A program made the position numbers and the translations under genes. The notes beneath the pieces were generated by a model that saw only the letters and a program-made list of their open reading frames with translations, did not search any database and was not told the DNA's origin. Below, piece after piece: positions 7,281-15,478 of a DNA stretch of 23,705 nucleotides. The stretch is from Candidatus Aminicenantota bacterium. GTDB taxonomy: Bacteria > Acidobacteriota > B3-B38 > Guanabaribacteriales > B3-B38. The stretch lies in contig JAOUOQ010000007.1 of the NCBI GenBank assembly GCA_029880275.1, positions 1 to 23,705 on the forward strand, given 5' to 3'. Position 1 is the first letter of the stretch; each line of letters begins with the position of its first letter.

Positions 7281-9763
7281 CAACAAAGGGCATTTCCCAG
7301 AAGGATAAAATTCCTCAAAAGAGAAGGATTTTCTACCTCAGCATTGCCGTGCTGGCGTGTCTGATCGTCGGTCTGTTAATTCTTCTTTATCATCCTGAAC
7401 AAAAGAAATCCACTCCCTCTGAGGGTCTCTTACCGGAGGCCGCAGAGTTCAATGTGCTGCTGATTACAATAGACACCCTGCGGGCAGACCGTTTGGGCTG
7501 CTACGGCTATCAGAAGATTGAAACCCCTCGTATTGATAATTTTGCCCAAGAAGGGGTCCTTCTGGAGAACAACATCGCCGATGTCCCCCTGACCCTCCCC
7601 TCCCACGCCTCTATACTGACGGGAACCTATGTTCTGTATCACAATGTCAGAGATAACGGAAACTACATTCTCAGAAAGGAATATCTGACCATCGCAGAGA
7701 TTCTTAAAGAATGCGGTTATGCCACCAGTGCCTTCGTAAGCGCTTTTGTGGTCGATTCGAGGTTTGGCCTGGACCAGGGGTTTGATTATTACTACGATTT
7801 TGATGAAGAGATTTTAGACGAAGAGAAAGCGCTTGCCCTCTCGGAAATTCAAAGGATAGGGGAGGAGACCAACAGGGAATTCTTCGATTGGTTGAGCAAG
7901 AATTACCGCAATCGATTCTTCACATGGCTCCATCTCTATGACCCTCATGACCCATATACTCCTCCCGAACCCTATCGAACCAGATATAGCCATTCCCTCT
8001 ATGATGGCGAGGTTGCCTATATTGATATGCTGATGGGGGAGATAATATCCAGGCTGAAGGCGTTCGGCATCCTGGATGATACTCTGATTATCTTCGCCTC
8101 CGACCACGGGGAAGCCCTCGGCGAGCACAATGAGGAAACCCATCAGTACTTCATTTACGACTCCGTAATGCATGTACCCCTGATCTTCAGATTGCCCGGC
8201 ACTCTGCCACAGGGGAAGGTGATTAAGGAGCAGACCCGAAATATCGACATTGTACCCACGATTCTATCTCTGCTGAACATCGACCTTAAAAAATATCCTG
8301 AGCTTCAGGGAGTGGATTTGCTCCCCTTGCTCAAAGGTGAGGTGAGTAATCTCCAGCTGGAGGCATACTCGGAGACTAAAATCCCCCAATTCCGTTTCGG
8401 CTGGAGCGACCTGGCAAGCATAAGATATGAGGGCTGGAAATATATAAGAGCCCCCCGACCGGAACTCTATGATGTGGCTGCTGACCCTGGGGAGCTGAAC
8501 AACCTTATTGAGCAGCATCAGGACAAGGCAGATGAGTTTCAAAAGAGGCTTGAGCTTTTGGTGAAAAACTACTCAGCTGAAGCTTCCGACGAGGTTAAAC
8601 CTCAGCGGCTCGATGCCGAAAGTGCCGCCAAGCTTCAGAGCCTGGGATATCTGACCGGAACCACCTCAAAACAGTCAGCCCTATCCAACATTGATCCCAA
8701 GGACAAGATTGAAGAGTTTAAGTTTGTCAACTACACTATGTCCAGCGCTATTAAAGATGTAGAGGAGGGTCGCTTTCGCCAGGCGCTCACCGAACTGCGG
8801 GAGTTAGAGAAGGTGAATCCTAATTTCGACCAGATGCGTTATTATCTGGGTAAAGCCTATCTGGGGCTCAACCAACCGCGGAAGGCGATCGAGCAGTTTA
8901 AGTCTGCCCTCAGAATTAATCCCAATCACCTTCTTGCTTATGTAGACTCTGCCAAAGCCTATGTGGCCCTGAAAGAGTTCGACACCGCGGAGACGATTCT
9001 CAGGAGCGGCTTTGGCCCTAATCAGGATAGCTACCTTTTTCATTTCAATCTGGGGTTCATCAACCAGCTTAAAGGGGACACTCATAAAGCGATAAAGGAA
9101 TATCTAAAGGCGGAAAAGTTCAATAGCAAAAGTTCCCAGCTCTGCGGCAATATATCCAGCGCTTATCTTATATTAGGAGAAAAAGATGAAGCCATCCAGT
9201 GGCTCAAGAAGGCGCTGAGCCTGAATCCAAACCTCCCCCAGGCGAACACCAATCTGGGCATGCTATTGGTGGAAAAGGGTGAATACGAGGAAGCCTATGG
9301 CTATTTTAAAAAGGCGGTGGAATTAATACCTGATGATTTTCGCCATCAATATAACCTCGCTTTAATATGTCAGAAATTAGGAAAAAAGGAAGAGGCTTCA
9401 GCAGCTTTAAGAGAAGCCAGGAGACTACGACCCGACTTTAATGAAGCCGACCTTTCTTTCCAGGAGCCTCAACCTGAGGCTTCCTACCAGAAGACCTATA
9501 CCCTAAGGCATATCATAGTGGAAAACAGGGAACAGGCGGATATGGTAATGGAAGCTCTAAAAAACGGAGAGGACTTTGTCCGGCTTGCCAGCCTACATTC
9601 TATTGATCCCAACGCCAGAGGGGGAGGGAACCTCACTTATATCATCAAACCGGAGGACTTGCTCACCCCCGTGGCTCAAGCGGTAAGCTCGCTTAAGCCC
9701 GGTCAGATTAGTCCCCCCATTAAAACCCCTCGGGGATATTACATAGTGCAGCGCATAAATTGA
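7277..9763 (+). CDS. membrane-anchored sulfatase-like/TPR/parvulin triple-domain protein
   Basis: An 828-residue protein beginning with GTG in a 4-base overlap with the upstream gene. One membrane segment (18-38) is followed by an alkaline-phosphatase-superfamily domain (about 57-460): metal ligand Asp66 in LLITIDTLRAD, the nucleophile segment VPLTLPSHASILTG with Thr106, and SDHGE with Asp276/His277. A true sulfatase has Cys or Ser (C/S-x-P-S-R) that becomes formylglycine; here the site is T-L-P-S-H. This points to a phosphatase, phosphodiesterase or phosphotransferase with Thr nucleophile. Residues about 485-720 are TPRs. Residues about 740-828 match a parvulin-type prolyl isomerase (LRHIIV, FVRLASLHSIDPNARGGGNL, GYYIVQ). 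The catalytic part should face the periplasm. The substrate is unknown. The same nucleophile is seen in the paralogue at 9822. Confidence 0.87.
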   Translation: MTTKGISQKDKIPQKRRIFYLSIAVLACLIVGLLILLYHPEQKKSTPSEGLLPEAAEFNVLLITIDTLRADRLGCYGYQKIETPRIDNFAQEGVLLENNIADVPLTLPSHASILTGTYVLYHNVRDNGNYILRKEYLTIAEILKECGYATSAFVSAFVVDSRFGLDQGFDYYYDFDEEILDEEKALALSEIQRIGEETNREFFDWLSKNYRNRFFTWLHLYDPHDPYTPPEPYRTRYSHSLYDGEVAYIDMLMGEIISRLKAFGILDDTLIIFASDHGEALGEHNEETHQYFIYDSVMHVPLIFRLPGTLPQGKVIKEQTRNIDIVPTILSLLNIDLKKYPELQGVDLLPLLKGEVSNLQLEAYSETKIPQFRFGWSDLASIRYEGWKYIRAPRPELYDVAADPGELNNLIEQHQDKADEFQKRLELLVKNYSAEASDEVKPQRLDAESAAKLQSLGYLTGTTSKQSALSNIDPKDKIEEFKFVNYTMSSAIKDVEEGRFRQALTELRELEKVNPNFDQMRYYLGKAYLGLNQPRKAIEQFKSALRINPNHLLAYVDSAKAYVALKEFDTAETILRSGFGPNQDSYLFHFNLGFINQLKGDTHKAIKEYLKAEKFNSKSSQLCGNISSAYLILGEKDEAIQWLKKALSLNPNLPQANTNLGMLLVEKGEYEEAYGYFKKAVELIPDDFRHQYNLALICQKLGKKEEASAALREARRLRPDFNEADLSFQEPQPEASYQKTYTLRHIIVENREQADMVMEALKNGEDFVRLASLHSIDPNARGGGNLTYIIKPEDLLTPVAQAVSSLKPGQISPPIKTPRGYYIVQRIN

Positions 9764-9768
9764 CTACT

Positions 9769-9800
9769 CTCGCTCCAGCGGGGTTTTGTTTTCTTTCTTT
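9769..9800 (+). terminator. candidate Rho-independent terminator of the TPR/sulfatase-like operon
   Basis: Six bases after the stop codon, a short stem CTCGC/GCGGG (one T-G pair, TCCA loop, 9769-9782) is followed by a T-rich run from 9784. The stem is short, so strength is uncertain. Confidence 0.4.
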
Positions 9801-9821
9801 TGAGATAAAGGCGATAAAAGA

Positions 9822-12380
9822 TTAATTGCGGCTACCTTGAGGAGTGACACCTCTTTTCTCCAGCTCCCGTGCCTTCTGCAGATGAAAGCGTGCCTGCTCG
9901 CTTTTGCCCTGCCGGTTGTAAATATCAACCAGGACATAGTGCCCTAATGGTGCGTAGGGAGAATTGGGGTCTATTTGTAAGCCCCTGTTAGCCGCCTCAA
10001 TTGCTTCTTGGAAGTGCTTTTCATCCCTCGTATCCAGATAGGCTTTGGCCAGGTAGAAATAGCCCTCAGAAAACTGCGAGCTAAGCTCTACGCTCTTTTT
10101 GATGAGTTCAATTTGTCTGGGATAATCCCCTCGCTTGCCGTAGATTATTCCCAGATTAAAGTGGGCTTTGAAGCTCTGAGGATTGTTTTCAATCTCCTTT
10201 TTATATTCTTCGATAGCGGAATCAAAGTCACCTTTTTTCTCGTAAATCAGAGCCAGGGCAAAATGGGCGGTGTATATGCTGGGGTTGCGCTCCAGGGCTC
10301 GCTGGAGGCTTTGCTCTGCTTCGCTCAGCAACCCCTGATAATAATAGCCCAAGCCCAATTCGGCGTTCAAAGTTGCCGAGTTGGGGTCATATTCAATCCC
10401 CTGCTTATAATATTTTATGGCCTCGTCATACATCCCCTGGCGGCGGTATACATCGCCCAGATAGAAATTAGCCCGGCTGTTCCTCGGTTGTCTGCTGACC
10501 ACCTCTTTTAAGATGGCTGCCGCCTCCTCATATCTTTCCCAATCCTTGTAGGCGATGGCTAAGTTAATTTTGGGGAGGTCATAGTCTGGATTCAACTCTA
10601 TCGCCCTCCGGTAGGCTGCCACCGCTTGCTCATAAAGGTTTCTTCTGGTGAACAGGTTGCCCAACATAACATGCGCATCGACGATGTTGGGGTCGAGGCT
10701 TACCACCTCCTCTAGGGTGTTTATCGCTTGTTCGGTGTTTTCCTGGTCGCTCTCTTTCTCCGCCTTGTTCATCAGGCGGATAACCTCGATTTTGTCTTTG
10801 GGGTCAGCAAGGATTTTCCCTTCTGTATCAGATTCAAAGGGCGATGCAATGGAGGTAGTATAGCCTAAAGCTCTCAGTTTCCTCTCGGTCTCCGCATCTA
10901 TCTCAATTGGCGCTCTCCTCTTACCTTTGACCGAATGACTTTCGATTACCTGAGCCAGTTCTTTCTGCAATCTCTCGGCGGTGGGTTTCTTCTCTTCATA
11001 CAGATTTTTGGATTCCGCCGGATCCTCCATAATGTCATACAGTTCAGGCTTAGGGGCGTCGATGAATTTATACCTCTCGGTTCGTATGCATTTCAGCTCG
11101 CTCCAGCCGAAATGGATTCTCGTGTAATAGCTCTCGCCATAGGCGGGAAGTTCCAGCTTTGAGTTAGGTTTTATTGTTTTCGCCATCAGGCTAACCCCTT
11201 GCACCTCCGCTGGAGGTGGTAGGCCCAGATAGTCAAGGATGGTGGGCATTATATCAATCAAACGCACTTGCTCGGTGATGGTGAGGTTATTTATCTCCAT
11301 TTCCGGGAAGCGGATTATCAGAGGGACCATTAGAGTGGTATCGTAAACGAAATTGCCGTGAAGAAGCTCTCGATGCTCTCCCAGCCCCTCTCCATGGTCG
11401 GAGGTGATAATCAGCAGGGTCTTATCCAGCAGGTCTCTTTCTACCAGAAATTCCCTCAGTCTCCCTATCAGCATATCAACATAAGCTATCTCTCCATCAT
11501 AAGGACGTCCGGGATATAAATTATCAAAGGGGGGAGCGGGAGTGTAAGGGGAGTGGGGGTCAAAAAAATGAATCCAGGCAAAAAACTTACTGTCCCCATT
11601 GCTAGCGATCCATTCCATGGCTTCCTTCTCTACCTCATCCCCCGGTCGCTGCACAGAAGATAGGCTTATTTTGCGGTATCTGCTGAGGTCAAAGTTATCG
11701 TAATAATAATCAAACCCCTGGTTCAATCCCCATTTGGAGTCCAGCACAAAAGCCCCAATAAAAGCCCCTGTGGCAAAGCCCCTCTCCTTGAGAACCTCTG
11801 CCAGCGTGATATAATCCTCATCCACATAATAGCCACCATTATCCCGCACCAGATGAAAGAGAGGGAAGGTCCCTGTCATTATGGAGGTGTGAGAGGGGAG
11901 GGTGAGGGGGACAGGAGCCACCACCTGGGAAAAACGCACCCCTTCTTCAGCCATACGATTGAGCTCAGGGGTCTTTATCTTGTTGTATCCATAGCATTCC
12001 ACATGGTCCGCCCGCAGGGTGTCAATGGTGATTAAAATAACATTTAATTCAGACCGGTCCACCCGGGAGAAAAAGCGGAATCCACCCACTCGGGAGAGGA
12101 GATAAAGCCCAAGCCCCACCACCACAATCCCCACCACCAGGCTCACCGCTACTGTTTTTCTTCTGGACCACTTTCCAGTCGTTGACCGCACTGGTGAAGG
12201 CTTACTCTCTAAGGGAGGCCTGGCAAACCGCTCCTCCTTGCCACCCAGATTCAGCTCCTTACGGACGCGCTTAACCAGACTCCTGGGAATCCCCAATTTC
12301 TGAGCCAGCTCCCTATCAGACTTCTGGTGGTAGTGCTTTTTAATGTAATTAATCTTTCTCTTTGTTAATCTCTTCTTCAT
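9822..12380 (-). CDS. HTH-TM-sulfatase-like-TPR protein
   Basis: Starting at the ATG at 12380 the product is 852 residues. Residues about 6-47 form a helix-turn-helix (KKHYHQKSDRELAQKLG, then IPRSLVKRVRKEL). A membrane segment follows (75-96), then an alkaline-phosphatase-superfamily domain (about 110-510): Asp120 in VILITIDTLRAD, Thr160 in VPLTLPSH (Thr in place of the sulfatase Cys/Ser), and SDHGE with Asp328/His329. The rest (about 545-840) is about eight TPRs. The HTH would be in the cytoplasm and the enzyme and TPRs outside, the layout of a ToxR/CadC-type membrane regulator but with an enzyme as outer domain. A TTG at 12389 could add three residues, but it lies inside the -10 box of the likely promoter, so the ATG is preferred. 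It is a diverged paralogue of the gene at 7277, and the two converge. Confidence 0.85.
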   Translation of the reverse strand: MKKRLTKRKINYIKKHYHQKSDRELAQKLGIPRSLVKRVRKELNLGGKEERFARPPLESKPSPVRSTTGKWSRRKTVAVSLVVGIVVVGLGLYLLSRVGGFRFFSRVDRSELNVILITIDTLRADHVECYGYNKIKTPELNRMAEEGVRFSQVVAPVPLTLPSHTSIMTGTFPLFHLVRDNGGYYVDEDYITLAEVLKERGFATGAFIGAFVLDSKWGLNQGFDYYYDNFDLSRYRKISLSSVQRPGDEVEKEAMEWIASNGDSKFFAWIHFFDPHSPYTPAPPFDNLYPGRPYDGEIAYVDMLIGRLREFLVERDLLDKTLLIITSDHGEGLGEHRELLHGNFVYDTTLMVPLIIRFPEMEINNLTITEQVRLIDIMPTILDYLGLPPPAEVQGVSLMAKTIKPNSKLELPAYGESYYTRIHFGWSELKCIRTERYKFIDAPKPELYDIMEDPAESKNLYEEKKPTAERLQKELAQVIESHSVKGKRRAPIEIDAETERKLRALGYTTSIASPFESDTEGKILADPKDKIEVIRLMNKAEKESDQENTEQAINTLEEVVSLDPNIVDAHVMLGNLFTRRNLYEQAVAAYRRAIELNPDYDLPKINLAIAYKDWERYEEAAAILKEVVSRQPRNSRANFYLGDVYRRQGMYDEAIKYYKQGIEYDPNSATLNAELGLGYYYQGLLSEAEQSLQRALERNPSIYTAHFALALIYEKKGDFDSAIEEYKKEIENNPQSFKAHFNLGIIYGKRGDYPRQIELIKKSVELSSQFSEGYFYLAKAYLDTRDEKHFQEAIEAANRGLQIDPNSPYAPLGHYVLVDIYNRQGKSEQARFHLQKARELEKRGVTPQGSRN

Positions 12381-12388
12381 TGCCTCCA

Positions 12389-12417
12389 ATTCTATAAGAT
12401 ATGGTACTGCCTGTCAA
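12389..12417 (-). promoter_or_regulatory. sigma-70-type promoter, leaderless start for the HTH-sulfatase-like gene
   Basis: On the minus strand, TTGACA (12417-12412), 17 bases, TAGAAT (12394-12389). The expected start point is near 12382, within about 2 bases of the ATG at 12380. The GGAGG just before that ATG has only a 2-base spacer and would lie outside or at the very edge of the mRNA, so it probably does not act as a ribosome binding site. Confidence 0.5.
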
Positions 12418-12441
12418 GCTAAAGCGGAGCGATGCAGGGGG

Positions 12442-12463
12442 ATTATCCATATATTTGGATTAT
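12442..12463. promoter_or_regulatory. inverted repeat in the divergent region, candidate operator or enhancer site
   Basis: ATTATCCA and TGGATTAT, matching at seven of eight positions, are separated by 6 bases. The site lies about 25 bases above the -35 of the HTH-sulfatase-like gene and about 110 bases above the sigma-54-like site of the TonB receptor gene. Either an operator or an activator site is possible. Confidence 0.35.
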
Positions 12464-12571
12464 AATTCATATAATTGGACTGATTCATCATTGTGAGAAG
12501 GACACTATTCTGTATTCATCGGTTAATTATTGCAAATATTAGAGTAATTTTTTCAATTATATTTCAAAGAT

Positions 12572-12606
12572 TGGCATTGACTTTGCAATTCTAATAACAC
12601 TATGAT
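12572..12606 (+). promoter_or_regulatory. overlapping sigma-54-like and sigma-70-like promoter for the TonB receptor gene
   Basis: TGGCAT-N5-TTGCA (12572-12587) has GG and GC exactly 10 bases apart, fitting the sigma-54 -24/-12 consensus at nearly every position. Over the same bases a sigma-70 element is possible: TTGACT (12577-12582), 18 bases, TATGAT (12601-12606). Expected starts are near 12598 and 12613. Choice between them cannot be settled from sequence. Confidence 0.45.
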
Positions 12607-12619
12607 AATATAATTCTCA

Positions 12620-12694
12620 ATGAAAGGAGGTGGAAAGGGTAAAAAATCTTGGTCTATAAACCTTTGCTTTAAAAGTAGGAGGTTAAAAACATGA
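12620..12694 (+). CDS. possible 24-residue basic leader peptide overlapping the TonB receptor start
   Basis: An ATG at 12620 opens a 24-codon frame rich in Lys, Arg and Gly that ends at TGA 12692-12694. That stop overlaps the ATG of the receptor gene (ATGA), the arrangement usual for translational coupling. Tandem AGG AGG Arg codons near its end double as the receptor's ribosome binding site. With the sigma-70-like start near 12613 it would have almost no leader and no ribosome binding site of its own. It may be a regulatory leader peptide, or chance in a 300-base intergenic region. No homology is recognised. Confidence 0.25.
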   Translation: MKGGGKGKKSWSINLCFKSRRLKT

Positions 12695-15384
12695 AATCCA
12701 GATTAGCAACAGGGGTAGCAGCGCTTATCTTCGTGATGAGCTTCTGTTACCTGGCTTATGGACAGTTGGCTGTTCAGGGGACCATTGTGGGGATAGTTGA
12801 GGACGAGACCGGTGCCCGGCTGCCGGGGGTAACAGTTACCCTCCGCAGCACGGCTCTGATCACGGAACAGGTCTATGTGAGCAGTGAGACAGGGGTTTTC
12901 CGTGCCGCAGCGCTGACGTCAGGTGTGTACGAGATAACCCTCGAGCTGGAGGGCTTCTCCACCCTGGTGCGTTCGGGCATCATTGTCTCGCCCAAGACCA
13001 CCGTCTCCCTGACCTTAAGCATGAAGATAGCCCCGGTGACAGAGGTCATCACGGTCACCGGCGAATCACCCACGGTGGACACCAAGTCAACCACCGCCAA
13101 AGTTGACTACACCGCCGAGTTCCTCAACAGCATTCCCGAGCGCCGCGGTACCGGCTCCGACATTCTGGCGATAAGCCCTGGAGTGACCGCGGGAGGGGAC
13201 AGCGTGGCTGGTGGTTCGTGGAGCGGCCAATCCTGGCAGATAGACGGAGTGGACACCAGTGACCCCGATATGGGGACCCAGTTCCCCTTCATCAATGTCG
13301 ACTATTTGCAGGAGACCGAGGTCATCTCCTGGGGTGCTCCAGCGGAGTTTGGCAAGTATTCGGGTGGCATATTCAATGTGGTCACCAAATCCGGGACCAC
13401 TGAATACCACGGCGAGGGCAACTTCTTCTACAAGAACAACAGCTTCTTCGGCAAGAACATAGAGAAGGTTCAGGAGCAGTTTCCCGATTTCACGGTAACA
13501 CCCTACGAGCAGAAGAAGTATTACGACTTCTCCTTCAACATCGGCGGTCCCTTTATCAGGAACAAGGTTCACTTTTTCTTCTCCTACTACCAGTTGGTTA
13601 ACGACCGTATACGGTCGGGCAATGTTGAGGTGACCACCGACCACAGCCGGCGCGGCGTGGAGAAGATCAGCATGCAGTTCGGGGAGAAGGACCGAGTGAT
13701 GGGTGCCGTGATGTGGGACAACTACCCCATCACTGGTCGTGCTCCGGCAGGCACACTGGATCCTAATGCCTACTGTGAGGAGCCATCCTGGACCATCGAC
13801 CCCATGGCCACCTGGCAGCACATCTTCAGTCCCAACTCTCTGCTTGAGGTGCGCTACATGGGCTATTACGGCTACTACGACCTGGTACCCCGCAACGACC
13901 TTCCCGTCATCTATGACTGGTCCACCGGTAATATTAGCCAGAGCTACTGGTACTATATGCACAACGGTCGGGGGAGCTCCGAGGTCAAAGCCGACTACTC
14001 ATACTACGCTGAGGAGTGGGCTGGAACCCACGACTTCAAGGTCGGCGTCCATTACCAGAATGCTTACATGAACACCATACTGAAATATGGGCTCGATGAG
14101 TTCGGTCAGCCTGCTTACTACTACGCCGATGAGGGTGAGATAGTCCAGGTGAAGCTGCGAGACTGGTATGACCACACCTGGGCTAACCGACTTATGACCG
14201 TCTACGGACAGGATGCCTGGACCATCAAGGACCGGCTCACGGTGAACTACGGGCTGAGAGTGGACAAGACCACCGGCGGGCTCAGAGGCGGCAGCGACTG
14301 GATTCACTACACTGACATTGCCCCCCGCGTTGGTGCTTCTTACGACCTCACCGGCGACGGGAAGACACTGCTGAAGGCTTCCTGGGGGAGATATTACGAG
14401 GCTCCTCACTGCAGCACCTACTCCTTCAAAGATGAGCCCGCTACTTACTATGCTGAATATATAGCTCCGGGAGTGTACGACATCTATGATGTGGATGACC
14501 CGGCTGTCAACTTTAACATAGACCCTGACCTGAAGAACCACTACGCCGAGATGATGAACATCGGCTTTGAGAGAGAGCTCTTCCCCGATGTGGGGGTGAC
14601 AGTCCGTTACAATCACCGTTTAGACAAGCAGGTCTTTGGCGGTGAGAACCGGCTCGCCGAGTGGGCTCCCTTCTCAGTGGTTGACTATTTTGGCGTTAGC
14701 CACGATATGTGGTACCAGACCAATGTGGGCGAGAACGACCGCTGGGTCATCAACGACCCCACTAAATACGGCGACCTTCACATGACCTATGATGGGGTGG
14801 ACATCATCCTCACCAAGAGGTACAGCAACAACTGGCAGATGACCGCTGCCTTCACCTGGCAGCAAAGCAAGGGGAACTATTACCTCGGTGGTGCTGCTGG
14901 TGGCTGGGGTCTTGACGCTGTAAATCTGGGAGATGACCCCAACGACTTCATCAACGCTGAGGGGAAGTCGGGGCACAACGATCCTCTTGTCTTCCGCCTG
15001 CAGGGTTCCTACCGCTTGCCTGCTCCGATTGATGCGCTGTTCGGCTGGACCTACGAGTATATGACCGGCTACTACGAAGAACCCTACCAGTCTCTCAGGG
15101 CTCCCAACGGACTGCGGTACCTTATTCTGGTAGAGCCAAGGGGGAGCTTTCAGCATGAGTCACGGAATGTCTTAGACCTGAGACTGGAGAAGAGGTTCAA
15201 ACTTCCGGGCTCCTTCGCCGGGCTTAAGGAATCCGGGGAGCTGGGGATTATAGCGGACATCTTCAATATCTTCAACGAAGATACCATCACCAGCCGGAGA
15301 ATGGCAGCAGGTTCTCAGTATCTTACCCCCAGAAGGGTGATCACACCGAGGGAGTTCAGGTTAGGAGTGCGCTGGATCTTCTAA
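12691..15384 (+). CDS. TonB-dependent receptor with N-terminal carboxypeptidase-regulatory-like domain
   Basis: An 897-residue outer membrane receptor. Residues 1-24 are a signal peptide (LAYG-Q cleavage). Residues about 27-112 are a carboxypeptidase-regulatory-like domain: GIVEDETGARLPGVTVTLRS, then SSETGVFRAAALTSGVYEI. A plug domain follows (about 115-235), including EVITVTGESP, which resembles a TonB box, and WQIDGVDTSDP. The remainder is a large barrel with many Tyr/Trp-rich strands and ends in RLGVRWIF with a terminal aromatic residue, as expected for outer membrane insertion. This is the large receptor type common in Acidobacteriota, which usually takes up oligosaccharides or peptides; the ligand cannot be read. 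AGGAGG at 12677-12682 supports the start. The gene is more G+C rich than its neighbours. It has its own promoter region and a strong terminator, so it is a single-gene unit. No SusD-like partner gene is adjacent. Confidence 0.92.
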   Translation: MKSRLATGVAALIFVMSFCYLAYGQLAVQGTIVGIVEDETGARLPGVTVTLRSTALITEQVYVSSETGVFRAAALTSGVYEITLELEGFSTLVRSGIIVSPKTTVSLTLSMKIAPVTEVITVTGESPTVDTKSTTAKVDYTAEFLNSIPERRGTGSDILAISPGVTAGGDSVAGGSWSGQSWQIDGVDTSDPDMGTQFPFINVDYLQETEVISWGAPAEFGKYSGGIFNVVTKSGTTEYHGEGNFFYKNNSFFGKNIEKVQEQFPDFTVTPYEQKKYYDFSFNIGGPFIRNKVHFFFSYYQLVNDRIRSGNVEVTTDHSRRGVEKISMQFGEKDRVMGAVMWDNYPITGRAPAGTLDPNAYCEEPSWTIDPMATWQHIFSPNSLLEVRYMGYYGYYDLVPRNDLPVIYDWSTGNISQSYWYYMHNGRGSSEVKADYSYYAEEWAGTHDFKVGVHYQNAYMNTILKYGLDEFGQPAYYYADEGEIVQVKLRDWYDHTWANRLMTVYGQDAWTIKDRLTVNYGLRVDKTTGGLRGGSDWIHYTDIAPRVGASYDLTGDGKTLLKASWGRYYEAPHCSTYSFKDEPATYYAEYIAPGVYDIYDVDDPAVNFNIDPDLKNHYAEMMNIGFERELFPDVGVTVRYNHRLDKQVFGGENRLAEWAPFSVVDYFGVSHDMWYQTNVGENDRWVINDPTKYGDLHMTYDGVDIILTKRYSNNWQMTAAFTWQQSKGNYYLGGAAGGWGLDAVNLGDDPNDFINAEGKSGHNDPLVFRLQGSYRLPAPIDALFGWTYEYMTGYYEEPYQSLRAPNGLRYLILVEPRGSFQHESRNVLDLRLEKRFKLPGSFAGLKESGELGIIADIFNIFNEDTITSRRMAAGSQYLTPRRVITPREFRLGVRWIF

Positions 15385-15408
15385 CAGAGCTATTTAAGGG
15401 AAATTTGA

Positions 15409-15439
15409 GGGGAACTCCGAAAGGAGTTCCCCTTTTTTT
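15409..15439 (+). terminator. strong Rho-independent terminator after the TonB receptor gene
   Basis: A perfect 10-base stem GGGGAACTCC/GGAGTTCCCC with a GAAA loop (15409-15432) is followed by seven T (15433-15439). On the other strand the same hairpin lies about 40 bases after the stop of the GWxTD gene, but without a clean U-run, so it may act only partly in that direction. Confidence 0.92.
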
Positions 15440-15478
15440 ATCTTCAATAAGGGAAATTTTCAGGAGAGGGGCTATAGA

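Noticed and set aside
7430..9085. Several minus-strand frames of 70-119 codons inside the sulfatase-like gene
   Set aside because: All are shadows of the plus-strand gene, whose domains cover the full length.
13087..13962. Minus-strand 291-residue frame inside the TonB receptor gene
   Set aside because: It is a long shadow frame made possible by the G+C-rich codons of the receptor; it lacks a ribosome binding site and has a Val/His-rich composition.
14674..15156. Minus-strand 160-residue frame inside the TonB receptor gene
   Set aside because: Shadow of the receptor gene, with no start signal and no family resemblance.
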